Origin: Caenicola sp034331105
GTDB taxonomy: Bacteria; Synergistota; Synergistia; Synergistales; Synergistaceae
DNA length: 64,000 bases
Direction of reading: 5' to 3'
Assembly (NCBI GenBank): GCA_034331105.1
Contig: JAXQGB010000014.1
Location: 332,355-396,354, forward strand
Part shown: positions 54,525 through 62,218 of the stretch, piece by piece
Numbering within the stretch: the first letter of the stretch is position 1
How the letters are laid out: each line of letters begins with the position of its first letter
Translations under genes and position numbers: made by a program
Notes under the pieces: model-generated
Database searches by the model: none
What the model was told of the DNA's origin: nothing
What the model saw: only the letters and a program-made list of their open reading frames with translations

Positions 54525-54563
54525 CAGCTTGTATCAGCTTGATACAAGTTGCTTCTTTTTTCA
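54525..54563 (+). terminator. Terminator downstream of tRNA-Asn, inside the island
   Basis: GAAGCAGCTTGTATC / GATACAAGTTGCTTC followed by six T. It lies on the island side of attL. Confidence 0.85.
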
Positions 54564-54741
54564 GTCATATACAGGGAAAATACACACAAAGCCTTTTCAG
54601 CTTATCTCATCTCAAATCATCTGTTTTCATCTTATTTCAGAAAAAATAGACACAGCATAGACACGGCAAATTGTCTGAATTTAGTTGACAGTTACACATT
54701 GTATACTAGAATAAAGGGGTAATCTGTCAATGGAGGTGGGC

Positions 54742-56001
54742 ATGAAGATGAAGAATGAATGGGCTGACTCTCAAATCAATGCTATTAAATTCCTTGAATC
54801 AAGACAGCAAATCCGCATTCATAAGTGCCTATATCTCATAGTAAGCTCTAAAAACAGTGATAACCCCTCGAAAAAGTGGTATGTTAGATACCTCGATCGC
54901 GGGGAGAATAAACAGAAATGGCTTTATATAGGCGTTTATGATAAGCGGCTAAGCAAACTCGGGGGGCATATGAAACTGGCTGATGCTATAGCTATTGCTC
55001 TTAAATACTCCGACATGGCAAAGAAGGGGGAAAAAATCACCACAACTCAGGACGATCAGACTTTTGGCCAGATATCAGAAGAATGGCTTCTTGAATACCA
55101 AAAGAACTCTGCTCTGAAAACGTATAAAGGACAATCGAACCGTTTCAACAAATATATCCGGCCCTCCAAATTCTATAAAATGCCCATAAAAGATATTACC
55201 CGCAGGGATATAATGGAAACAATAAATGAAGATATTCCGGTGCCCACAAAGAAAAAACTTCTTACAATGCTGAGCCTAATATATGTTTATGCTGATAATA
55301 ACGGCCTATACGAGGGGAACAGCCCTGTCCCGAGCTCAAAACAGCTATCTCTTAAACATATCCCTATAAACTTACCCGCTATAACTGACGATATTAAGGC
55401 TATAGGCAAACTTGTCCTCGATATTAAGAACGACATTCCGAACTCCCCGATAATAAGCAGAGGCCTTCTTTTCCTCTGCTACTGTTTTTGCAGACCGCAG
55501 GAAATGCGGTATCTGAAATGGGGTTATATAGACGAAGACAAAAATATCATTACGATACCAAGGGAAATTATGAAGAACAGAAACGAATTCATTATACCAA
55601 TGTCATCCCAGGTCAAAGCACTGCTGAATGATATTAAAGATTTCAGGATGAGCGACTCAACAGATGATCCCTTTGACCCCGAGAATGAATATGTCTTCCA
55701 CCTTAAAAACAACTTTTTAAAACCGATATCTGACAGTTTCACCGGAAAAAGACTGAAGATATTAGGCTACAGCGGCAAGATACAGACATCACACGGATTC
55801 CGGAGTATTGCGTCAACGCACCTAAGACAGACGCTTAAATACAGTTATGATACAATCGAAGCACAGCTTGCGCACAGAATCGGTAATCAAGTAGAAAGAG
55901 CTTACAATAGGGCTCTTTATACAGATGATCGAATCAAGATGATGCAAGACTGGGCTAACTGGATTGATTCAATCTCCGCAGACGGTTCTGGAATATGTTA
56001 A
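54742..56001 (+). CDS. int: P4-type tyrosine recombinase (integrase)
   Basis: Site-specific integrase, about 419 residues, beginning 230 bp from the tRNA. ATG 54742 follows GGAGGTGG; the ATG at 54730 overlaps that site. Catalytic residues: Arg in CRPQEMRYLKW, HGFRS with His and Arg, LAHRIGN with the second His, and nucleophile Tyr in ERAYNRALY near the C-terminus. Acts on the 21-bp core at the tRNA 3' end. The orientation points away from the tRNA. Confidence 0.93.
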   Translation: MKMKNEWADSQINAIKFLESRQQIRIHKCLYLIVSSKNSDNPSKKWYVRYLDRGENKQKWLYIGVYDKRLSKLGGHMKLADAIAIALKYSDMAKKGEKITTTQDDQTFGQISEEWLLEYQKNSALKTYKGQSNRFNKYIRPSKFYKMPIKDITRRDIMETINEDIPVPTKKKLLTMLSLIYVYADNNGLYEGNSPVPSSKQLSLKHIPINLPAITDDIKAIGKLVLDIKNDIPNSPIISRGLLFLCYCFCRPQEMRYLKWGYIDEDKNIITIPREIMKNRNEFIIPMSSQVKALLNDIKDFRMSDSTDDPFDPENEYVFHLKNNFLKPISDSFTGKRLKILGYSGKIQTSHGFRSIASTHLRQTLKYSYDTIEAQLAHRIGNQVERAYNRALYTDDRIKMMQDWANWIDSISADGSGIC

Positions 56002-56019
56002 TAAAGGAGGAACTTCCCC

Positions 56020-56421
56020 ATGACAGACTGCCTTGTAATTAAAATATCTGAACTCGCTGATAAATTGGGACTATCCAAATCAACCGTAAAAAGATGGGTA
56101 GATAGAGGCCTCCTACCGGAACCGGTAACGCATTCTGAGCTTTTCAAGTCGAAGGGCGGCGGGACAGAGGAGATGTTTTGGTTTAAAGATGACATTGATG
56201 CTTGGCTTGATAAATTACGTAACGTACAGATTCGTTTGCAGCAACAGCAGCAAAACGAGCCACTAACAGGGTACATGGGTTATAGCACCGGAAAAATTTC
56301 ATTTGACATAGGAAAAAGCTTAAACAGAGCTGTAATTCCGGGGATGGAGGAATTGCCGGATCTGACCGGCCCAGAATTCAGAGACATTAAGGACAGGATC
56401 AAAAACTTGAATAACGAATAG
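56020..56421 (+). CDS. HTH DNA-binding protein, excisionase-like
   Basis: 133 residues with GGAGGAA before the ATG. Residues 6-30 (ISELADKLGLSKSTVKRWVDRG) form a MerR/AlpA-type winged helix-turn-helix. It lies 18 bp after the integrase gene, the usual spot for a recombination directionality factor. It could also be a regulator of the downstream genes. A strong terminator follows. Confidence 0.75.
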   Translation: MTDCLVIKISELADKLGLSKSTVKRWVDRGLLPEPVTHSELFKSKGGGTEEMFWFKDDIDAWLDKLRNVQIRLQQQQQNEPLTGYMGYSTGKISFDIGKSLNRAVIPGMEELPDLTGPEFRDIKDRIKNLNNE

Positions 56422-56434
56422 AACATAACACTTT

Positions 56435-56476
56435 AAAGACCTTGAACGGAAAATTCTTGTCGTTCAAGGTCTTTTT
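56435..56476 (+). terminator. Terminator after the excisionase-like gene
   Basis: AAAGACCTTGAACG / CGTTCAAGGTCTTT with a 13-base loop and T-run. Confidence 0.9.
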
Positions 56477-56502
56477 TGTTTACATATAAATCAACAAATA
56501 TG

Positions 56503-56532
56503 TTCCCCCTATCAGAAACACGATAGGGGGAA
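56503..56532 (+). promoter_or_regulatory. Hairpin that encloses the ribosome binding site of the following gene
   Basis: TTCCCCCTATC / GATAGGGGGAA is a perfect 11-bp stem with an 8-base loop. The AGGGGGA in the 3' arm is the only Shine-Dalgarno for the TTG start at 56538, so folded RNA would block translation. It has no T-run, so it is not a terminator. Confidence 0.65.
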
Positions 56533-56537
56533 AACTT

Positions 56538-57731
56538 TTGCCAGACCCAGAATTTCCACCAACCGTCTTCAATATAGGCATAGATACGATTTCGGCTTCT
56601 ATCCCATGGCCTGGACTAAATGTTGAGGCAGATGCAAGGAAGTTTAAAAATGGCTGGAGAAAATCTTCCGGAAAGGATTCGGCTTTTCGCATGGAAGGTC
56701 CGCTCCGTTGCCATATACAGAATTTCCCAAAGGGTTTCGTGCATGTTTTGAATATGACAGCGGAATTGTCGCGTTACGACAGTTCAAGAAAATTAAATAA
56801 CATAGAATCATTTAATATAAATCCTCTCGCTTTAAACTCGATAAAGACATTCCATCGTGATATCGAAAAAGCATGTCAAAATATTGGTTTGGATGAAGCC
56901 CCATTGCGGTACTTCCGCATTGGCCGGCTGGATGCATTTTTTGACATTGCTGTTCCGCCATGCCTGGAAGATATGATTTCTTATACTGATAAGAATCGGA
57001 ATATGGTCATGAGGATATTTAATGCCGGTTACGTTTTTGAATACAGGAAAAATGTCGGCTGGGTTTCCTACCCATCAAAAAAATTACGGAAAAGCAATAA
57101 GTCTGTTGCGTCACAGGCAGAAGACTTCAAGATAAACAGCGGATCAATCAGAGACGCGCTCAGCAAAGGCGAGATAACTATCTATATTCAGAATAAAAGC
57201 AGGAAAATTAGGATATACCGGAAAATGGAATATAAAGACAAAACCGTTATCCGGATAGAAACCTCGTACCTTAAGGCAAGTTCATGCCGGCCCCTTTTGG
57301 GTGATCCGCGGCAGCAGAAAAGAGGGGAAGCATATTTAAATTTATTGAAGCTCCGGAAACCAGATGTCTTGAAAGGTCTGATGGCTTATGCTTGGAAAAA
57401 TTTACAGAGCTTGTTTAATGATGACATCTTAAATTCCAAGATCGCAGATGCGATAAATGAAATAGGAAATAGGAAAAATGGAAGGGCGCTAAAACAAAGC
57501 AAAAAATATTGTCTTACCGGCTCTCATTTCAGAAGACTTAAGATCCACAGTGGCCTTCTTATAGGTGCCGGAAAAAGACACAGCAGAAAGTTTCATCTCA
57601 AATATAAGGAGGGTGCTTATCATGCATTGAAATCAGGGCAGAGTAATAATCATACTATGTTTTGGCTTATCCCAAGGGTGGGCTTACCCCCAATAAGAGG
57701 ACCTCCAACGCATGTTTCTACAGATGAATAA
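56538..57731 (+). CDS. Possible rolling-circle replication initiator (gene II/X-like)
   Basis: 397 residues from TTG. It is not firmly recognised. The N-terminal GIDTISASIPWPG and the central IRIYRKMEYKDKTVIRIET resemble the start and the mid-domain of filamentous-phage gene II/plasmid initiator proteins. The C-terminal part is basic. An initiator on a mobilizable island would explain a circular intermediate that replicates. Another DNA-binding function is possible. Confidence 0.45.
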   Translation: MPDPEFPPTVFNIGIDTISASIPWPGLNVEADARKFKNGWRKSSGKDSAFRMEGPLRCHIQNFPKGFVHVLNMTAELSRYDSSRKLNNIESFNINPLALNSIKTFHRDIEKACQNIGLDEAPLRYFRIGRLDAFFDIAVPPCLEDMISYTDKNRNMVMRIFNAGYVFEYRKNVGWVSYPSKKLRKSNKSVASQAEDFKINSGSIRDALSKGEITIYIQNKSRKIRIYRKMEYKDKTVIRIETSYLKASSCRPLLGDPRQQKRGEAYLNLLKLRKPDVLKGLMAYAWKNLQSLFNDDILNSKIADAINEIGNRKNGRALKQSKKYCLTGSHFRRLKIHSGLLIGAGKRHSRKFHLKYKEGAYHALKSGQSNNHTMFWLIPRVGLPPIRGPPTHVSTDE

Positions 57732-58046
57732 GGGTAGTACAGCAGCGGCTGAATTGATACCTCTGCTGTTGTTGCTTTTCATTACTATTATTAGGCTCTA
57801 GTATGTCTTAATAAGGATATCCTGAGATTATATGTAGGCTTACCTTCCGAATTATTCTGATGTCTTGCTCGGTCCATAATGGACGCTTAATGCTACACGA
57901 TATTGTCATCAACGCATCTGATAAGAGTTCCTCCACTATGTATTGACTCTTTGTCTGACTGAATTGCATGCCTTGCACTTATAAACACGGACCAATACCG
58001 TGCAGTCAAGGTATGATGAAAGACAGCCTGAACACTGGTCATAGTC
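57732..58046. other. Non-coding stretch between the initiator-like gene and the small basic gene
   Basis: 315 bp AT-rich sequence with no convincing frame or hairpin terminator; short frames at 57968-58324 on the plus strand lack a ribosome binding site and are Cys/Ser/Pro-rich, so they were not called. Confidence 0.5.
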
Positions 58047-58298
58047 CTATCTGCTTTGAATCCTATTTATCTGTTCCTGTATGCCCTCGGAGCACAAGCG
58101 CTTCTGCTCCTCATTCAACATTGATATCAGCTGACAGAATATGTTTAGCAGCTCCTTGTCAGCGGAGAAGATCCACCTGCGGAAATACTCCTCTCCTGCG
58201 ACCCTTCTTTCTGCATACCTCTCCTTCTTTCTTTCTGATTTGGCAACAGCAAGGCGCATCCTATCGCGTTCGGCATTGCTTTTACGGCCTCTTTTCAC
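58047..58298 (-). CDS. Small basic hypothetical protein
   Basis: 83 residues from GTG with GAGGGGGT upstream. The N-terminal half is strongly basic with many Arg/Lys (MKRGRKSNAERDRMR), the C-terminal part is helical and amphipathic. May be a DNA- or RNA-binding regulator on the island. It is the only gene on the minus strand of the island. Confidence 0.5.
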   Translation of the reverse strand: MKRGRKSNAERDRMRLAVAKSERKKERYAERRVAGEEYFRRWIFSADKELLNIFCQLISMLNEEQKRLCSEGIQEQINRIQSR

Positions 58299-58432
58299 GC
58301 CACGTACCCCCTCTTAATTCATAAAGCTTATACGAATATATCCGGGTATAAAGGCATTTACAGAAATAATTGAAAGAGACAGGCCCCACTAATATATTCA
58401 TTTCAGTTACAAAATCCGAACCCATAAGTAAA

Positions 58433-58482
58433 GCGAGTTGCGGCCTACGCTTCGCTTAGCCAACTCGCCCCGCCCTGCGGGG
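58433..58482. other. oriT-like region upstream of mobC
   Basis: GCGAGTTG ... CAACTCGC (58433-58440 and 58461-58468) enclose GGCCTACGC-TTC-GCTTAGCC, and a second hairpin CCCCG / CGGGG lies at 58468-58482. Stacked inverted repeats upstream of mobC-mobA are the usual place for an origin of transfer. The nick site was not identified. Confidence 0.5.
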
Positions 58483-58584
58483 AGGAAAAAAGACAAAATA
58501 CAGCCCTCTCGGACGTCAGCACTAGAGCCGCTGACCACCTCCGGTCTACCGCTGGATCTGAGAGCAAAGAAAGAAGAAAAACAA

Positions 58585-58968
58585 ATGAACAAGCATAAGC
58601 AGAAGAGCAGAAAGACTCCGAAGAACGATAAAGCGCTTCGCCGCCACTGTATTTCTGTCCGTCTTTCTCCGCAGGAAAATGCGGAGCTAGACCGACGCCG
58701 TGGCGCTCAGCAACGGGGCCGGTTCATAAGGAACCTTTTTCTTGGAAGGCCTGATCCAAAACAAATACCTGAGATAAACCGGAAAGCATATATTGAACTG
58801 GCCCGTGCTGCTTCTAATCTTAATCAGATCGCACGTGCACTCAACAGAGGAGACCGGGTCATCCTAGAGGAGCTGATCCACGAGCTTCAGGAGTTCCGAA
58901 GGGCGATGCTTAAAGGCAGAGAGGAGGAAGATCATGATAGCAAAAGTGATACGGGCGAGAGGATATAA
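58585..58968 (+). CDS. mobC: MobC-like relaxosome protein
   Basis: 127 residues from ATG 58585; the open frame extends to 58438 but passes through the oriT-like hairpins. It has an N-terminal ribbon-helix-helix-like segment (ISVRLSPQENAELDRR) and the MobC motif ELARAASNLNQIARALNRG (about 79-97). It would assist the relaxase at oriT. Overlaps mobA by 35 bp. Confidence 0.82.
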   Translation: MNKHKQKSRKTPKNDKALRRHCISVRLSPQENAELDRRRGAQQRGRFIRNLFLGRPDPKQIPEINRKAYIELARAASNLNQIARALNRGDRVILEELIHELQEFRRAMLKGREEEDHDSKSDTGERI

Positions 58969-60253
58969 GGGCGTCTGTAAATATATCTTCAATCACGGCA
59001 ACCCGGAACTGCTTGGAGGAAACGTCGCGGCACATGATTCAGACACAGCAATTATGGATTTCAATGCTGTCAGAAGCCTTCGTAGAGAAATACTGAAACC
59101 CTGCCTGCATATTCCCTTGTCCTTGCCTGTCGGCGACACTTTAACACCTGAACAATGGACAGAGACCGCCGAGAAGTACATGGCGCATATGGATATTGAT
59201 ATCCAGAATCATCAATGGATGCTTGTCCGGCACAGTGATAAGGCGCATGAACATGCGCATTTAATAATAAATAAAATCGGGCTGGACGGAATTCTGTATG
59301 ACGACAGCAACACAGCCTATCGCTCGATCAGTGCATGCAGGGACTTGGAGAAAGCTCTCCCCTACCTCAGAGACTGCGGGAACACTTACGGAAATGATTT
59401 TGCCTGCCCCAGAGCGACAGTTCCAGAAAGAAAAAGAAAAGAGGTTACAGGAGAAGATCCGACCCGTTTGTTGATAGCCGGGCATGTTCGTACTCTAATA
59501 ACAGAAGCCGAAGAACAGGGCCGGAAGCTTACCGTTCAGGAATTCTGCGGACGCCTCAGGATGATGGGGGTCGATATCCTCCCGAACATAGCTTCTACCG
59601 GAAAAATGAACGGTTTTTCATTCCGATACTCACATGACTTATCAGGAATCGGATACACAGGGAGCAAGCTGAAGGCGAAATGGAAAGACCTTCAGAAACG
59701 CATAGAATACCTGCCGGAAAGAGACAATGAATACCTGAAACGTCTTAAGGAAAACAGCGTTACTGACCGTGAAGAAATAATTCTGAAGAGACTAAACGCT
59801 ATCGTTGCGGACGTTTCAGAGGAAGAAAGTGAAGAAAGAGAAATCCCGGATAAAGAAAAGGAGGAGGAGAAAAAGGAGGATGAAGAAACGGGCAGAGAGG
59901 GCGCAGGCGATACATTCGGGGAGGAATTTGAGGTCAGGCAAACCAAGGAGGAGATCATCATGGAAGAGCTCAAAAAGGCAACTGAACAGAAAAAAAGGAG
60001 CATCACATACGCATGGCTGATAGAAGAAATAAAGAAGAATGGAGCAACAGAGGAGGATTGGCACAGAGCTTGTGCTCTATGGGTGGATATTGACCGGGGT
60101 ATAGACAAAGACGAGGAGCACAGGGAATATGTCGATGCCGTGATGGAGCGCATTTATCGGAAAGACCAATGTCCGGAAGACTATATACCTTATACTTATG
60201 CCCTGTCTCGAGGATGGAACGACCTCGATTACTCTTCTGGGTGGGATATGTAG
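58934..60253 (+). CDS. mobA: MobA/VirD2-like relaxase
   Basis: 439 residues, ATG preceded by AGAGGAGG. Relaxase features: a Tyr near the N-terminus in YIFNHG (about 17) as candidate nicking residue, and the three-His metal site in HEHAHLIINKIG (about 106-117). The region 285-340 is highly charged with many Glu/Lys, a linker. The C-terminal third has no recognised primase motif. It nicks oriT and pilots the strand during mobilization. Confidence 0.87.
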   Translation: MIAKVIRARGYKGVCKYIFNHGNPELLGGNVAAHDSDTAIMDFNAVRSLRREILKPCLHIPLSLPVGDTLTPEQWTETAEKYMAHMDIDIQNHQWMLVRHSDKAHEHAHLIINKIGLDGILYDDSNTAYRSISACRDLEKALPYLRDCGNTYGNDFACPRATVPERKRKEVTGEDPTRLLIAGHVRTLITEAEEQGRKLTVQEFCGRLRMMGVDILPNIASTGKMNGFSFRYSHDLSGIGYTGSKLKAKWKDLQKRIEYLPERDNEYLKRLKENSVTDREEIILKRLNAIVADVSEEESEEREIPDKEKEEEKKEDEETGREGAGDTFGEEFEVRQTKEEIIMEELKKATEQKKRSITYAWLIEEIKKNGATEEDWHRACALWVDIDRGIDKDEEHREYVDAVMERIYRKDQCPEDYIPYTYALSRGWNDLDYSSGWDM

Positions 60254-60322
60254 TCACTCTGAGACTATGCATTAAGGCCGTTGTGGGCAGACAGATAAGA
60301 GAAGCGTTGCTTGAAGAGGATA

Positions 60323-60535
60323 CCCCGGTTAGCAAACACAAAGTGTCTGAAACCGGGGGGTACCTCGCGCTATATCCCGTTCGGGATATACTTATTATAG
60401 CAACTCTAAACGATAAATAAGATTAGAGTGACTATAGCTGTGCAATCGGCTTAATAGCAACGAAAGCACCTTATGTAATGATTGTATCAAATAAAAAAAT
60501 GCTAAACAACTGTCAATAAAATATCGCGATATTTT
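60323..60535. promoter_or_regulatory. Three palindromes between mobA and vsr
   Basis: The 440-bp gap contains CCCCGGTT ... AACCGGGG (60323-60358, no T-run), TATATCCCG-TT-CGGGATATA (60371-60390) and the perfect 18-bp palindrome AAAATATCGCGATATTTT (60518-60535). The last lies about 160 bp before vsr and is a candidate operator or methylation-sensitive control site for the restriction genes. No gene was supported in this gap. Confidence 0.45.
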
Positions 60536-60693
60536 TCTTGCCTGTGATTTAGGCGTAAAAATAAATGACTGGGCTGCTGTCGGAAATATTTACGGCCTAA
60601 CAGGCTATGTTTGATTTGTATCCTACGGCCGGACTACAGGTTATAATAGCCCTGTTGCGGATCCACAAATACCCTATTGGCAGGGAATATTTG

Positions 60694-61107
60694 ATGCAAA
60701 AGACAGATGAGCAGATCTCCTATAATATGAGCCGTATCCGTTCGAAGGATACCTCAATTGAAGTTCTCTTAAGGAGAGAACTCTGGAAACGCGGATTGCG
60801 GTATAGAAAAAATTACTCTGCAGTAACCGGCAAACCCGACATTGTATTTAAAAGACGTCGGATAGCCGTGTTTTGCGATTCTGAGTTCTGGCATGGATAT
60901 GACTGGGAGACAAAAAAGCAAGCGATTAAATCCAATCGAGAGTACTGGATCCCGAAGATAGAACGAAATATCAAGCGGGACCTTTTTGTAAACTCGGTTC
61001 TCCGTGAACAGGGCTGGATTGTTCTGCGCTTTTGGGGCAAGAAAATCAGGACATCTCTAATCGCTTGTGCTGACATAATAGAAAAAACTGTCAGAAGCAC
61101 CCAATAA
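60694..61107 (+). CDS. vsr: Vsr DNA mismatch (T:G) endonuclease
   Basis: 137 residues from ATG 60694 (CAGGGAAT upstream; the open frame starts at 60607). Family motifs: NMSRIRSKDTSIE (about 11-23), GKPDIVF with the catalytic Asp (about 47-53), FCDSEFWHGYDW and REYWIPKIERNIKRD, then GWIVLRFW. Vsr nicks at T:G mismatches made by deamination of 5-methylcytosine and usually travels with a C5 methyltransferase, as here. The intact length argues it is functional. Confidence 0.93.
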   Translation: MQKTDEQISYNMSRIRSKDTSIEVLLRRELWKRGLRYRKNYSAVTGKPDIVFKRRRIAVFCDSEFWHGYDWETKKQAIKSNREYWIPKIERNIKRDLFVNSVLREQGWIVLRFWGKKIRTSLIACADIIEKTVRSTQ

Positions 61108-61157
61108 ATAACGCAACCCGGATATGCTGACAGGAAACATTCATGGAGGAATTAAGG

Positions 61158-62213
61158 ATGGAATACAGACTAGGCGAACTCTTTTGCGGCCCGGGTGGAC
61201 TCGCTCTTGGCGCAATGACGGCAAAAATAGATGATCCGGGACACAGGATCGTTCATGGGTGGGCAAACGATTATGATCTGGATACATGTAAAACATATTC
61301 GAAAAATATTTGTGGGAGCGAATCCGCAGATACAGTAATATGTGAAGATGTTCATTCCCTTGATATGTCGTTGCTTCCTCCTGTTGATGCCCTGGCATTC
61401 GGTTTTCCGTGCAACGACTTCAGTGTCGTTGGGGAACAGCTCGGCTTTAACGGAACTTTCGGCCCTCTGTATTCCTATGGCGTAGCCGCATTAAAACATT
61501 TCAGGCCCAAATGGTTCCTTGCCGAAAACGTAGGCGGTCTGAGGTCGGCAAATGATGGCGGAGCCCTCTCAAAGATAATGGACGACCTCAAGGGAGCAGG
61601 CTACAGGATATTTCCGCATCTGTACAGATTTGAAGATTACGGAATCCCGCAGACGCGTCACCGTATAATTATTATTGGAATACGCTCAGACTTGGAGTAT
61701 GAATACTGCGTTCCCGATCCTTCTGTGTATTCGTCCCCAAATAATACTGCCAGGTATGCTATCGAAGTGCCTCCGATACCGAAGGGGGCCGCAAATAATG
61801 AACTGACAAGGCAGTCGCCTACTGTAGTCGAAAGACTTAAACATATCAAACCGGGACAAAATGCCTTTACGGCAAACCTTCCGGAAACATTGAAGCTTAA
61901 TGTAAAAGGAGCAAAAATATCCCAAATATACAAAAGGCTCGACCCGGACAAGCCGGCATATACAGTAACTGGCAGCGGGGGAGGCGGAACGCATATATAC
62001 CATTGGGACGAACCGCGCGCCCTTACAAACCGCGAAAGGGCCCGTCTGCAGACTTTCCCCGATGATTTTATTTTTATCGGCAGCAAGGAAAGTGTTAGAA
62101 AGCAGATAGGAATGGCAGTTCCTCCCAGAGGAGCAAGAATAATTTTTGAGTCAGTTTTAAGAACCTTTGAGGGCATCCAATATAAAAGTATCCCCTGTAG
62201 CTTGAAGGAGTGA
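61158..62213 (+). CDS. DNA (cytosine-5) methyltransferase
   Basis: 351 residues from ATG 61158 (GGAGGAATTAAGG upstream). C5-MTase motifs in order: I LFCGPGGLALGA (about 7-18), IV FPCNDFSVVG with the catalytic Cys (about 80-89), VI AENVGG (about 122), VIII QTRHRIIIIG (about 163-172), IX/X RERARLQTFPDDF and a final GMAVPP. The variable region between VIII and IX is short. It overlaps the endonuclease frame and ends 5 bp before its start. Its target is not readable from sequence. Confidence 0.93.
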   Translation: MEYRLGELFCGPGGLALGAMTAKIDDPGHRIVHGWANDYDLDTCKTYSKNICGSESADTVICEDVHSLDMSLLPPVDALAFGFPCNDFSVVGEQLGFNGTFGPLYSYGVAALKHFRPKWFLAENVGGLRSANDGGALSKIMDDLKGAGYRIFPHLYRFEDYGIPQTRHRIIIIGIRSDLEYEYCVPDPSVYSSPNNTARYAIEVPPIPKGAANNELTRQSPTVVERLKHIKPGQNAFTANLPETLKLNVKGAKISQIYKRLDPDKPAYTVTGSGGGGTHIYHWDEPRALTNRERARLQTFPDDFIFIGSKESVRKQIGMAVPPRGARIIFESVLRTFEGIQYKSIPCSLKE

Positions 62214-62218
62214 GTGTA

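Noticed and set aside
60323..60358. Terminator after mobA
   Set aside because: The CCCCGGTT/AACCGGGG hairpin has no T-run on either strand, so it was listed as a palindrome only.
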